Of a DNA stretch of 64,000 nucleotides, positions 8,988 through 17,706 are shown piece by piece. Each line of letters starts with the position of its first letter. Positions within the stretch are counted from its first letter, which is position 1. Both the position numbers and the translations under genes were made by a program. A model generated the notes under the pieces. The model did not search any database, had not been told where the DNA came from, and saw only the letters and a list, made by a program, of their open reading frames with translations. This DNA is from Ardenticatenales bacterium (lineage in GTDB: Bacteria > Chloroflexota > Anaerolineae > Promineifilales > Promineifilaceae), in assembly GCA_020634515.1 (NCBI GenBank), contig JACKBL010000004.1, positions 248,001-312,000 on the forward strand, written 5' to 3'.

Positions 8988-9198
8988 GACCTCATCCTCG
9001 CATGTTATTCGCAGCCCCTCATTTCCGCACGACTTCACCGACTCGCAGCCATAAGCCAACGAACACGGATCATTCGTATCAGGAATCTTGAACTGCCAGA
9101 TTTCTCGGTTATCAGGGAACGCATCAGGCGCGGGCCGGCAGAACGCCACCCATCACGGCAAACCGCTCATGATTCTAGCACAAACCCGCCGGAGGATG

Positions 9199-10170
9199 TC
9201 ATATTGCACCGACCTGATCATGCCAGCGGGCCAAATTTTGCGCTATCCGCGTCGCCGCCGGTTGCGCGCCGGGGACGAATGGCTGCCCAATCAACTTTTC
9301 GTAGACGCTGATATAACGCGCCGCTACTTGGGCCATGAAAAATGCCGGCATCACCGGAGGCGCCCCCTCACCCCGATACCCCTGTTGCGCATACCATCGC
9401 CGCAAAAACTCCTTATCCAGATTCTCCGGCTCCGCGCCGCCAGGCTGATAGCTCTCCGCCACCCAATAACGGCTGGAATCCGGCGTGTGTACCTCGTCAA
9501 TCAACACCAGCCGCCCATCTACCAGGCCAAATTCATACTTCGTATCCACCAGGATCAACCCGGCGCGAGCAGCCAGCGCCTGCCCACGGGCAAAGACCGC
9601 CAGCGCCGTCTCCTCTACCTCCGCCCACAACGCCGGCGAAACCAACCCTCGCGCCACAATCTCCGCGCGCGTGATGCGCTCGTCGTGCTGACCCCGCGCC
9701 GCTTTCGTCGTCGGCGTAATGATAGGGTGCGGCAGGCGATCATTCTTGCGCAGGCCATCCGGCAGCGGAATGCCGTACGGCCGCCGCTCGCCGCGCTCAT
9801 ACAAATACCAGAGCGACGTCGTCGTCACCCCCGTGATGAAGCCGCGCACGACGACTTCCACGGGCAGCGGCTGCGCCTCATGCGCGATGGTCACGTTGGG
9901 ATCAGGGATGGCGATCACGTGGTTGCGCGCCACGTCGCCAAGCTGCTCAAACCACCAGGCGCTCAACTGATTCAAGACCTGCCCCTTGTAAGGAATCAGG
10001 CCCAATACGCGGTCGAACGCGGAAACGCGGTCCGTCACGATCAACAGCCGCTGCTTATCGCGGCGGTAGATGTCGCGCACCTTCCCCGTTTCCTTTGCTC
10101 CCCAACCAGGAATGTCCACGCTTGCCAGCGCCTGGGGCACGGCGGCCAGCAATGATTCGTGCGTTAGCAT
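9199..10170 (-). CDS. purC: phosphoribosylaminoimidazole-succinocarboxamide synthase
   Basis: PurC condenses CAIR with aspartate using ATP to give SAICAR. The 323-residue protein has GKVRDIY near the start and RLLIVTDRVSAFDRVLG. It also has VEVVVRGFITGVTTTSLWYLY, LILVDTKYEFGLVDG and LIDEVHTPDSSRYW, the PurC signature. It is the longer bacterial/eukaryotic-like form. It is the first pur gene of the minus-strand cluster and is followed downstream by the esterase and purE. Confidence 0.96.
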   Translation of the reverse strand: MLTHESLLAAVPQALASVDIPGWGAKETGKVRDIYRRDKQRLLIVTDRVSAFDRVLGLIPYKGQVLNQLSAWWFEQLGDVARNHVIAIPDPNVTIAHEAQPLPVEVVVRGFITGVTTTSLWYLYERGERRPYGIPLPDGLRKNDRLPHPIITPTTKAARGQHDERITRAEIVARGLVSPALWAEVEETALAVFARGQALAARAGLILVDTKYEFGLVDGRLVLIDEVHTPDSSRYWVAESYQPGGAEPENLDKEFLRRWYAQQGYRGEGAPPVMPAFFMAQVAARYISVYEKLIGQPFVPGAQPAATRIAQNLARWHDQVGAI

Positions 10171-10200
10171 AGGCTCTCCTTCAAAAACGCCCTACTGTCT

Positions 10201-11598
10201 TCAGGCAAAATAGGATTGCAGCACCGCATCCTGGCGCGCGCTGTCGCGCCATTCCGGCTTCAGGTCCAGGGCGCGCAGCAAATAGCGCCGTCCTTGTTTG
10301 CGATCGTCAAGCAGCGTGTAGGCCATGGCCCCCGCATAATACGCCTGGGCGTTGGTTGTGTCCAGTTCTAACACCTGGTCAAAGGCACCCGCCGCCGCCG
10401 CCGGCTGCCCCAGGCGCATTTGGCACAACCCAAATCCATACCAGGCCTGATCGTGTTCCGGCGTTAACTGCACCAATGCTTCATAGTTGGTCGCCGCTTC
10501 CGCGAAGCGCCCCATGTCGTACAACAAGTCGGCCATGACCAGGCGGTGCGTGTGGTAGGGGGGAAACAGGCGAATCGCCTCACTGTAGGCGGCGATGGCT
10601 TCCTCATACGCTTGCTGCTGTCGCCAGGCGTTGGCCTGCACCAGCAAGTCGTCGGCGCGCGCCTGTGCCGACTGCCGTGATGATCCGGGCGCGGGATTGA
10701 GATAGAGGCGATGCAACATGTCGCACAGACGGGAGGGATCGTAGCCGAACGCCCATGAGCGCGCTTCCTCAATGGTGAGTACCCGACCATCGTCGAAACG
10801 AATTTCCACGTCGTACATGATGCGTTCAATGCCACGAATGAGGGTGCGGTTGCGGTTGAGGCGGACGTCAACAATGCTGCGCGCGTCCCAGATTTGCGGG
10901 CTACGCCAGAAGTTGTGGACTTTGATCGTATCCGGGGTAAAACGAACGTTGGCAGGGCCGTGCATCTCCATCAAGAGAGCGGCAAGAAGCATGACGCCGA
11001 TGAGAATTTCCAGAACCAGAAACGCTTCCCAACGGTTTTGCCGGTCGGCGATTAAGAGGGACATGGCTCCGAAACCCACGATCAGGAGCAGAGCGATGCC
11101 GGCCTGGCTCCAAAGGTAGCGGGATTGCAGGCGCAACTGCCAGGGGAACTGTGGTAGCTCCGGTTGCTGCAGGGCGGGTATGCGCTGGCGCAGCGCCTGG
11201 TACAGGTCCGGGAAGTTTTCCAGGCGGCGGTTGAGGCGGAGTTTGTCGTTTTCGGCGAACAGGATGAGGTTGGGAGGCAGGTGGTAATCGCGCTCCTGGT
11301 AGCCGGTGATGTCGGTGTAGGGGATGGTTTTGTGACGCTGGAAGCGCTGCCAGGTGATGTGCGTGTCGGTGAGGGTGACTGCGTCGCTGTGGCGAATGAA
11401 GAAGTAGATGCCCATCCAGTTGAGGGGGTTGATGAGGAGGATGGGCAGGAACAGGTAGCTTGCCAGGGGGCGCTGATCCAGGATAAGGGCGACGAGGAGC
11501 AGGAGAAAGAGGAAAACGTGCGCGGCGATGACAAAAATGCCGGCACTTCTCAAAGACCGCGATGAATGATAAACCTGGTTCATAGATGCCATTTCCAT
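10201..11598 (-). CDS. membrane protein with PH-like domain and C-terminal TPR repeats
   Basis: The protein of about 465 residues has four hydrophobic segments in two pairs. The first pair includes FVIAAHVFLFLLLLVALIL and LFLPILLINPLNWMGIYFF; the second includes IALLLIVGFGAMSLLIA and LVLEILIGVMLLAALLM. A bPH2-like soluble domain follows each pair (for example VTLTDTHITWQRFQRHKTIPYTDI). The C-terminal third holds three to four TPR units (YEEAIAAYSEAIRLFPP, FAEAATNYEALVQLTPE, AAGAFDQVLELD). Function is unknown. The ATG at 11598 is preferred because AGGGG precedes it; a GTG at 11616 overlaps the stop of the upstream gene. Confidence 0.6.
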   Translation of the reverse strand: MEMASMNQVYHSSRSLRSAGIFVIAAHVFLFLLLLVALILDQRPLASYLFLPILLINPLNWMGIYFFIRHSDAVTLTDTHITWQRFQRHKTIPYTDITGYQERDYHLPPNLILFAENDKLRLNRRLENFPDLYQALRQRIPALQQPELPQFPWQLRLQSRYLWSQAGIALLLIVGFGAMSLLIADRQNRWEAFLVLEILIGVMLLAALLMEMHGPANVRFTPDTIKVHNFWRSPQIWDARSIVDVRLNRNRTLIRGIERIMYDVEIRFDDGRVLTIEEARSWAFGYDPSRLCDMLHRLYLNPAPGSSRQSAQARADDLLVQANAWRQQQAYEEAIAAYSEAIRLFPPYHTHRLVMADLLYDMGRFAEAATNYEALVQLTPEHDQAWYGFGLCQMRLGQPAAAAGAFDQVLELDTTNAQAYYAGAMAYTLLDDRKQGRRYLLRALDLKPEWRDSARQDAVLQSYFA

Positions 11599-11609
11599 TA
11601 CCCGCGCCC

Positions 11610-12803
11610 CTACCACACCGCAAAAAAAGAAAGGACGCGATCCTCAAACAGTTTCTCACTATCCCCATAAAACGTATGCCCCTGCCCTTCGTAACGGAAG
11701 CACTCTACCACATGATTCCCCGCCGTCAACAACCGGCACAACTGCTCCGACCACGCCGGCGGAACCGTTACATCCTTTACACCGTGGTGAATACTCACCG
11801 GAGCCTGAATACGGTCCAGATAAGAGATCGGGGAAATCGTCTGCAACACCTCAGATGGCGCGCTCATCTCAAATTCCCATTCCCGCCCCTCCGACCACGC
11901 GCTAATCCGCTCGTAATTGAGCGCCTCGTCCCCGCTCATCGCCCCATACAGCACCGCCGCCCGCACCGCCTCCGGCCAGACCGTGATCACGCGCAAGGCA
12001 ATCCCGCCTCCCATGCTGTGCCCCCAGAGATAGATGTTGTTGCCATCGGCGCGGCGCAGCACCCCCGTTGCGTCCAGGCTTTGTTCCTTGACAATGGCAA
12101 TCAGGTTCATCACGTCAATGGCATAGCCAATTCGGTAAGGGTTGGGGCCGTTATCAGAAGGAGGATGGTTACGGTAAGTGGGGTGAATGACAAAATAGCC
12201 CGCTTCCGCCAGGGCATCGGCGTAGCGCGTGGTGTAATCCTTCACGCGGTACTCGTCGGGGTCCACGTAGCCGTGCAGCACAATCGCCACCGGGAATTCC
12301 CCCTCCCCTTCCGGCACATCCATAAAACCGTACAGCGTCAATCCATCGCTGGGGTACGTGATCAGGTAGCGCGTGAAGGTGGGCCTGTACTCCATCGTTT
12401 CCACGATTCGCAGCGCGCCGCCACCATAAGGCCGGGCCGCTAGTTCGGCAATCGACAGCCCCTCATAAGGATTCGCGGTGGCCGTGGGGCTGGGCGTGGG
12501 GGACGGGGTGCTGGTGTGCGCGGGGATGGGCGTTGGCGAAGGAACGGGCGTGTACGTGGGGCGCAGGGATACGGGCGTGCGCGGCGGCGGCGATTCCGGT
12601 GGGGCGCTGGCCGGCGCGGCCAGCGTGGGTAAGGCAAAGCTATCGGCGGGAAGCAATCCCAAACCGCCGCAGGCCAGGAGTCCGGGCAAGAGCAAAAGGC
12701 CAAGCAGAACACGCCACCATGCACCGGTTTGCGTGACGATGCGCCCCCTACCCTGCTCCGCGGCTTGCGTTTGCTCCCGTTTCTCAGGACTATGCGAAGA
12801 CAT
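11610..12803 (-). CDS. lipoprotein alpha/beta hydrolase (dienelactone hydrolase/prolyl peptidase-like)
   Basis: The 397-residue protein has an N-terminal membrane segment ending in a lipobox, LLLLPGLLACGG, so it is probably lipid-anchored on the cell surface. A Thr/Pro-rich linker of about 70 residues follows. The hydrolase domain shows FPVAIVLHGYVDPDEY, the nucleophile elbow LWGHSMGGGIAL, the acid region VSIHHGVKDVTVPP and the His in YEGQGHTFYG. All catalytic elements appear present. The substrate is unknown. The start at 12803 lies 10 bp after the stop of the antirepressor-like gene. It overlaps the next gene at its 3' end, suggesting an operon. Confidence 0.72.
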   Translation of the reverse strand: MSSHSPEKREQTQAAEQGRGRIVTQTGAWWRVLLGLLLLPGLLACGGLGLLPADSFALPTLAAPASAPPESPPPRTPVSLRPTYTPVPSPTPIPAHTSTPSPTPSPTATANPYEGLSIAELAARPYGGGALRIVETMEYRPTFTRYLITYPSDGLTLYGFMDVPEGEGEFPVAIVLHGYVDPDEYRVKDYTTRYADALAEAGYFVIHPTYRNHPPSDNGPNPYRIGYAIDVMNLIAIVKEQSLDATGVLRRADGNNIYLWGHSMGGGIALRVITVWPEAVRAAVLYGAMSGDEALNYERISAWSEGREWEFEMSAPSEVLQTISPISYLDRIQAPVSIHHGVKDVTVPPAWSEQLCRLLTAGNHVVECFRYEGQGHTFYGDSEKLFEDRVLSFFAVW

Positions 12804-12813
12804 GTGCGGGTTG

Positions 12814-13617
12814 CTAAAAAGGGGCGCGCCCCACCAGGCTTTGATGCCATTCGGTGAGGAATTGGAGGGCTTCGTCAAACTTTTTTGCCGGCAGCGCCTT
12901 ATAACTCGTGATCCCAAATTTACGATAAAACTCCCCATACACGCCGCCAAACTCATTCCGGTTCGTGAGCTGCCCCAGCGCCAACGCCACCGCTTTCACC
13001 GCCTGACTGATCTGGCTCGCCTGATCCGGCGTCACGCTGCGCCCCGTATCCCCCAACACCGCCTCCAGCTCCTCCAACCGCTGATCATGCTCGTCCAGGC
13101 GCGTCGTATGTCGATCCAGTTGGGCCTCCAACAAAATCTGGTTGCGGGCCAGTTTCACCAGGGCTTGCAGCATCTTGTACGCCTGCACCGCCTCCGTGTC
13201 GCTTTGCAGCAAATCATCCAGCACCGGGTCCGTGGTCAGCCGCCCCTCCTGGAACGCTTCCGCCAACACTTTGTAGCACTCCCGCTGGTAGCGTACCAGA
13301 CGGTCCCGAATCTCCTCTTTGACACGGCTGGCGCTGATGCCGAAGAGGAAACCGCTCAGATAATCAAGCGGCAAACAAATCATCTCCTGGCGACCTCCAG
13401 GTGTCACCGTAACGGTGACACCTCGCACCTCCCGCGACAGCACCAGGTCGCGTTTGATGCGCCGCCGCTGCGGATCCCAGGCCACGCCCAAGAAATCGCA
13501 AATGGGGCGGATGGGCACGTATATCTCCTGCCGTTTGCCCATGTCCACCAATACGACGGTTATCTCATCATCATAAAAGACAACCTGCTTTTGTTCAAGA
13601 GGGATCAACGCGGTCAT
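12814..13617 (-). CDS. phage antirepressor-like protein (P22_AR_N plus ORF6C-like domains)
   Basis: The N-terminal 110 residues (VVFYDDEITVVLVD, EIYVPIRPICDFLGVAWDPQ, RQEMICLPLDYLSGFLFGI) match the P22 antirepressor N-terminal domain. The C-terminal part (SQISQAVKAVALALGQLTNR, YGEFYRKFGITSYKALP, FDEALQFLTEWHQ) resembles the ORF6C domain of phage proteins. A coiled-coil-like stretch, LDRHTTRLDEHDQRLEELEA, joins them. Such proteins relieve phage repressors or act in plasmid and phage regulation. It lies just downstream of the ParA pair, so this block may derive from a plasmid or phage. The length of 267 residues is complete. Confidence 0.75.
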   Translation of the reverse strand: MTALIPLEQKQVVFYDDEITVVLVDMGKRQEIYVPIRPICDFLGVAWDPQRRRIKRDLVLSREVRGVTVTVTPGGRQEMICLPLDYLSGFLFGISASRVKEEIRDRLVRYQRECYKVLAEAFQEGRLTTDPVLDDLLQSDTEAVQAYKMLQALVKLARNQILLEAQLDRHTTRLDEHDQRLEELEAVLGDTGRSVTPDQASQISQAVKAVALALGQLTNRNEFGGVYGEFYRKFGITSYKALPAKKFDEALQFLTEWHQSLVGRAPF

Positions 13618-13694
13618 CAGTTAACCTCGGAATAGAAATGAGTGGTCAATAAATCGTGGACAGAGGCAAAAGTACCAATGAGGAGGACGCGCCG

Positions 13695-14066
13695 CTACTC
13701 GTCATGTCGCCAGTTAGGCATACGCAATTCCACGTTCCGCGTCTCCACCATATCGCGCTCAATACCATAACGGTGGACGCGCTCCAGCCCCGCCGCCAAC
13801 AGATAACGCATCAACTCCATCTTGCCAATGCCATACCGCTTTACCAGGCGATTGATCTCCTCGTCCATTTCTGGCGGCAGCAGCACGCCACGCCGCAATT
13901 GCCGCCCGGCCATGGAGGGGTCCTTGCCCTGCGGGTTTGTCGCCCGCCGCACCTCCGTGGCCGGAATTACCTCAAACGGGTTGGCTAACTGCTTTTTGCG
14001 CGTATTGGGGCGGTTAACTTTCGGTTCTTCAAAATCGGCTAAAAAATCAGGCAGATCATCGGCCAT
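13695..14066 (-). CDS. small DNA-binding protein paired with ParA (probable ribbon-helix-helix partition partner)
   Basis: The 123-residue protein has a basic, disordered N-terminus (VNRPNTRKKQL) and a central RRGVLLPPEMDEEINRLVKRYGIGKMELMRYLLAAGLE. This is a strand followed by two helices, as in ribbon-helix-helix DNA-binding domains. Its start overlaps the end of parA by 11 bp, the usual arrangement of partition operons where the second gene encodes the centromere-binding protein. It may bind the GGTATCA array upstream of parA. The assignment rests on context and predicted fold, not on a recognised family. Confidence 0.55.
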   Translation of the reverse strand: MADDLPDFLADFEEPKVNRPNTRKKQLANPFEVIPATEVRRATNPQGKDPSMAGRQLRRGVLLPPEMDEEINRLVKRYGIGKMELMRYLLAAGLERVHRYGIERDMVETRNVELRMPNWRHDE

Positions 14067-14913
14067 AATAGATACGCTCCACTAATCGCTGATAGGCATC
14101 GGCGGCTGGCGAGTCGGGCGCATACTCAAATAACGTCATCCCTCCCCCGGACGCGGCGGATTCGGGGACCACCTGGTTTTTAGGAATCGGCTCCGCGACG
14201 ACTTTCACGCCGTACGCATCAACAAGAGATTCCAGCACCTGGTTATCCTGCACTTGTCGCTTCACAAAAAAGGTGGGGACAACCGTGTGGATGGCGATGT
14301 TGATGCCGCTCATCTGGGCGCGGCGCACGTTTTCGATGTGCTGCCCGGCGCCAATGGCACTGAGGAAGTCCAACTTCACGGGCACAATGGCCGCGTGCGC
14401 CAACTGGTACACAGCATTAGACAGCGCGTCGTGCGCCGGAGGGCAATCGATGACGGTAAAAGCAAACCGCTCCGTGAGGCTTCCCAGACGGGATTCAAGT
14501 AAGTTCAGCAAGGGAACGTTGCGTTCGCCTTCGTTGGGGCGCATGATGGCCATGGCATTGGTCAAGGCCTCCTGCATTACCAGTTCCGTTTTTATTTCCG
14601 CCAGTTTTTGGTCGGAAGGCAACAGCCACAAATTGGGGCGCGGCAGACCTTCGTCGGCGCGGTCGGCAACGATAAGGCTGTCGCGGATCGCCCCGCGCCC
14701 CACGAGGACGTCGGCCAGGGTCGTCTCGTTTGGCTGTACACCCAGGGACGTGGCGCAGTTTCCTTGCGCATCGAAATCGATCAGCAAGACATGGCCGTCA
14801 TTGTGCGCGGCGCACATCCGCGCCAGGCCATAGGCAAGGTTAACGGCGGTCGTCGTTTTTCCGACGCCACCTTTCTGATTGACAACGGCAAAAATCGTTG
14901 GGTGTTCGCTCAT
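14056..14913 (-). CDS. parA: ParA-family partition ATPase
   Basis: The 285-residue protein has the deviant Walker A motif VVNQKGGVGKTTTAVNLAY and the Walker A' strand VLLIDFDAQGNCATSLG. It also has Walker B FTVIDCPPAHDALSNA and the later VVPTFF and VVAEPIPKNQVVPESAASG. These define ParA/Soj ATPases that move DNA or protein cargo. It is followed with overlap by a small DNA-binding gene and preceded by an AT-rich repeat region. There is no ParB with HTH here. Chromosomal Soj usually sits next to spo0J/ParB, so this pair looks like the partition module of a plasmid or an integrated element. Confidence 0.88.
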   Translation of the reverse strand: MSEHPTIFAVVNQKGGVGKTTTAVNLAYGLARMCAAHNDGHVLLIDFDAQGNCATSLGVQPNETTLADVLVGRGAIRDSLIVADRADEGLPRPNLWLLPSDQKLAEIKTELVMQEALTNAMAIMRPNEGERNVPLLNLLESRLGSLTERFAFTVIDCPPAHDALSNAVYQLAHAAIVPVKLDFLSAIGAGQHIENVRRAQMSGINIAIHTVVPTFFVKRQVQDNQVLESLVDAYGVKVVAEPIPKNQVVPESAASGGGMTLFEYAPDSPAADAYQRLVERIYYGR

Positions 14914-14950
14914 CAGGAATATCTCCGTGATCCTCGTGGAAGGGGGAGCC

Positions 14951-14981
14951 GCGGATGGGGCTGCCGCGGATGGGGCTGCCG
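14951..14981. repeat. 15-bp tandem duplication near parA start
   Basis: The unit GCGGATGGGGCTGCC occurs twice in tandem just upstream of the ParA start, followed by a partial third copy. It is a short G-rich direct repeat with no evident function. Confidence 0.7.
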
Positions 14982-14994
14982 CATTTTCCCGCGC

Positions 14995-15175
14995 TCAAGT
15001 GGTATCAATTGAAACCATATTGGTATCATTTGTTTTCAAAGATGATGTCAAATGGTATCACATGGCATCATATGCGCAAACAAACACGGCAAGCCCATTT
15101 ACATGTGGTATCAATTGATACTAATATGATTCCAAATTGATTTCAATTTGAGATATAAGTGATAACATTTGGTTC
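14995..15175. promoter_or_regulatory. GGTATCA repeat array, candidate partition site/operator
   Basis: The AT-rich stretch upstream of parA contains GGTATCA at 15001, 15022, 15054 and 15107 and GGCATCA at 15064. It has an inverted TGATACT at 15117 and degenerate relatives up to 15175. Several copies are extended to TGGTATCAATTGA. The composition differs sharply from the G+C-rich neighbourhood. Repeats of this type upstream of a parA operon are the usual form of a parS/operator bound by ribbon-helix-helix partition proteins. The role is inferred from position. Confidence 0.55.
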
Positions 15176-15350
15176 CAATTTTGCATGAACGGCAGGAAAC
15201 TGGCGTTTTCGCGGATGGGGTGGGGGGAAATGCCGGCATTTCCTCCCACACAACGCCTCTCACAGCCTCCCTCACCTCATCAACACTCTTCGCATAGACC
15301 TGAGAAGACAAAACGAGTGGAAACCGATCAACCCGTGTGCTAATATCCCC

Positions 15351-15424
15351 GTAGCGACTAACACTCTCGGGAGATTGGATCACTTTCACCAGAGAAAACT
15401 GATCCAACCTGGCCTAGCCGTTAC
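15351..15424 (-). repeat. GATTGGACCAATTT-type interspersed element, copy A (degenerate)
   Basis: This intergenic copy runs from GTAGCGACTAAC to CTAGCCGTTAC. It has internal arms GAGATTGGATCA and TGATCCAACC and the conserved CACCAGAGAAAA. It is shorter than the 95-bp copies and lies in the reverse orientation relative to those at 41.6, 42.4 and 62 kb. It ends about 50 bp before the metallo-hydrolase start. Confidence 0.65.
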
Positions 15425-15474
15425 ATATCCCATCATATTTCCACGTTGCGTCAAACACCCTGCCGAGGTTCCAC

Positions 15475-16371
15475 ATGCACATCGAAACACTCGATCTCGC
15501 TTTTCAACACACCCCCCAAACAATCGCCGCATACCTGATCGAAGGACCTGCCGGCATGGTCCTGGTCGAAACCGGCCCCGGCTCCACACGGCACACCCTC
15601 GTAGACCATTTGCGCCAACGCCACCTGCAACCCCGCGACCTGCAAGCCATCATCGTCACCCACATCCACCTCGACCACGCCGGCGCCGCGGGCTGGTTCG
15701 CCCAGCAGGGCGTACCCGTCTACGTCCACTACGTCGGCGCACCCCACCTGATCGATCCCACCCGCCTGTTGTCCAGCGCCGCCCGCATCTACGGCGACCA
15801 GATGGACACCCTTTGGGGGGAGATGCTCCCCGCGCCCGCCGATTGCGTCCACGCCTTGCACGATGGCGACACGATCACCGCCGGCGGCCTGACCTTCATG
15901 GCCATGCACACGCCGGGGCACGCCAGCCACCACCATGTGATCTGCCTGGGAGACATCGCCTTCGTCGGTGACGCCGGCGGCATCCACTTGCCGGGGACGG
16001 ATTTTGTCGATCTTCCCGCGCCACCGCCGGAATTCGACCGCGAGGCCTGGCGGCAAACGATACAGAAGCTCATGGATGCGGGGTTTGCCGGCATTTATCC
16101 CACCCACTTCGGCCTCGTCACAAACCCCCGCGCCCACTTCCAGGCAATCGGCCAACTCATCGACCAGGCCGTCACCTTTATCGACGCGCGGCTGCAAGCC
16201 AACATGCCCCGCGACCAACTCGTCAGCGAATATGTAAACTGGATTCACCAAAGCGCAACAGCCCACCACCTGTCCGAAGACCTTTTCCACCGCTACGCCA
16301 TCGCCAACCCGCACTACATGTCCGTAGACGGCATCACACGCTACCTGCGGCGGCGCCAAAAATCATCCTGA
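15475..16371 (+). CDS. MBL-fold metallo-hydrolase
   Basis: The 298-residue protein has the zinc-binding motif VTHIHLDHAGAAGW (His63, His65, Asp67, His68). The further metal ligands expected of the fold are in MHTPGHASHHHV, VGDAGGIH and YPTHFG. The fold covers glyoxalase II-like hydrolases and lactonases. The C-terminal region (residues 210-298) is a helical extension seen in a subgroup of unknown substrate. It is followed 14 bp later by an EamA transporter, so the two are probably co-transcribed. TGCCGGCA sites at 15549 and 16086 fall inside the gene. Confidence 0.85.
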   Translation: MHIETLDLAFQHTPQTIAAYLIEGPAGMVLVETGPGSTRHTLVDHLRQRHLQPRDLQAIIVTHIHLDHAGAAGWFAQQGVPVYVHYVGAPHLIDPTRLLSSAARIYGDQMDTLWGEMLPAPADCVHALHDGDTITAGGLTFMAMHTPGHASHHHVICLGDIAFVGDAGGIHLPGTDFVDLPAPPPEFDREAWRQTIQKLMDAGFAGIYPTHFGLVTNPRAHFQAIGQLIDQAVTFIDARLQANMPRDQLVSEYVNWIHQSATAHHLSEDLFHRYAIANPHYMSVDGITRYLRRRQKSS

Positions 16372-16385
16372 TCATCCTTTGCACC

Positions 16386-17267
16386 ATGCCCCTGGAAGCG
16401 CTTCCCTACGTCCTCCTGCTCGGTTTTCTCTTTGGCTCCACACTCGTGGCCTCCCGCTTTGGCGTCGCCCAATTCGCCCCTTCCACCTACATCGGCCTGC
16501 GCTTGAGTCTGGCGAGCGCGGCATGTGGGCTTATCTACGCCATCCACCCCGCCTACAAGTGGCCGACGGACGCCCGTCTCTGGCGGCGCGCCACGCTTCT
16601 GGGCGTGGTGGGCACGGCCATTCCCATGACGGCCATTGTCACATCGCTGCGGTACCAATCCAGCGGGGTCACGTCCATTCTGCTCACGGCCAATCCGGCG
16701 CTGACAGTCCTGTTTGCCCATTATGCGCTTAAGGACGAGCGGCTAACGCGGCGCAAGGTTGTCGGACTGGTCCTGGCCCTCGGCGGCGCACTGCTGCTGA
16801 CACTACGGGGAGAAAGCGGCATTCCCGGCGTCCACGAGGCCAGCCCCATGGGCTATGGGCTGGTGCTGGCGGCCATGACCCTGGCCAGCGGCGCAACCAT
16901 CTACATGCGCCGCTATCTGGCCGAGTATGCCGCGCTGGATGTCTCCACCATTCGCTTCCTGGCGGCGGCGCTGACGGTGCTGCCTCTTTCCGCCTTGCTC
17001 TTGGGATTGGATTTCAGCCGGGTGGATGGGCGCGGATACCTGGTGTTGGGGTATGCGGGATTGGTGGGGACGTTTATCGGGCTGCTGCTGGCTTTCTACA
17101 TTGTCAAGCGGTTTGGGGCCACATCCGCGGCCATGACGGCGTATGTGATTCCGCTGGTGGCGACGGTGGGTGGGGCGCTGCTGCTAGGGGAGCAGATCAC
17201 GCCGGGGATGGTGGCGGGTATGGGCATCATCGTGGGGGGAATAGCCCTGCTGCAAATGCGCGCCTGA
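16386..17267 (+). CDS. EamA/DMT-family membrane transporter
   Basis: The 293-residue protein has ten hydrophobic segments in two repeats. The first begins ALPYVLLLGFLFGSTLVASRFG and the second MGYGLVLAAMTLASGATIY. Features of the EamA family include FLFGSTLVASRFGVAQFAP, SILLTANPALTVLFAHYAL and a C-terminal YVIPLVATVGGALLLGEQITPGM. Members export amino acids or other metabolites; the substrate cannot be read from the sequence. It starts just after the MBL hydrolase gene. Confidence 0.85.
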   Translation: MPLEALPYVLLLGFLFGSTLVASRFGVAQFAPSTYIGLRLSLASAACGLIYAIHPAYKWPTDARLWRRATLLGVVGTAIPMTAIVTSLRYQSSGVTSILLTANPALTVLFAHYALKDERLTRRKVVGLVLALGGALLLTLRGESGIPGVHEASPMGYGLVLAAMTLASGATIYMRRYLAEYAALDVSTIRFLAAALTVLPLSALLLGLDFSRVDGRGYLVLGYAGLVGTFIGLLLAFYIVKRFGATSAAMTAYVIPLVATVGGALLLGEQITPGMVAGMGIIVGGIALLQMRA

Positions 17268-17360
17268 GACCGGACGTGCGCCGCCCGGCCTCGGATGCGC
17301 GCGCCAGGCTCCCCCGTCCGTGTTTTCGCATAGTTGTGAGCGGGAGGAAAAGGACAACCG

Positions 17361-17573
17361 CTAGTCCTCGACCTCGTCGCCATCCTCAACATCAGGGGAG
17401 GATGATTGTATCCAGCGATCCAATCGTTCCAGGGAAAACCGCCATGTGCCGCCGATTTTTCGTGCCGGCAATACGCCTTCTTGCGCGAGCTTGTACACAG
17501 TCGAGGAAGCCAATTGCAAATACTCGGCTACCTCCCTTATCGTCATGATCCTATCACTGCCATTCCCAGACAT
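17361..17573 (-). CDS. excisionase-type helix-turn-helix DNA-binding protein
   Basis: The 70-residue protein contains MTIREVAEYLQLASSTVYKLAQEGVLPARKIGGTWRFSLERLDRWI in two overlapping blocks. This is the helix-turn-helix plus wing of the excisionase/MerR-like HTH_17 family. The tail is acidic. The start at 17573 is chosen because GGAGG precedes it by five bases. Such proteins act as small regulators or as recombination directionality factors. No integrase is found beside it. Confidence 0.78.
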   Translation of the reverse strand: MSGNGSDRIMTIREVAEYLQLASSTVYKLAQEGVLPARKIGGTWRFSLERLDRWIQSSSPDVEDGDEVED

Positions 17574-17611
17574 CGATCCTCCTCCGCAATTCGCCAAATC
17601 ACCAAAACCTT

Positions 17612-17706
17612 GTAACGACTAACGCGCTCTGGAGATTAGCCCAATTTCACGCGCTCAATGAGCATGTTCACCAGAGAAAATGGGGCCAATCGGGCTTAGC
17701 CGTTAC
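17612..17706 (-). repeat. GATTGGACCAATTT-type interspersed element, copy B (95 bp)
   Basis: The element has terminal inverted repeats GTAACGACTAA and TTAGCCGTTAC (10 of 11 positions pair). Inside are GCTCTGGAGATTAGCCCAATTT and CACCAGAGAAAATGGGGCCAATC in two blocks. It is in reverse orientation to copies C-F. It lies right after the start side of the excisionase-like gene in an intergenic gap. Confidence 0.75.

Noticed and set aside
12478..13635. 385-codon plus-strand frame
   Set aside because: It is antisense to the lipoprotein hydrolase and antirepressor genes, both of which have recognisable domains.
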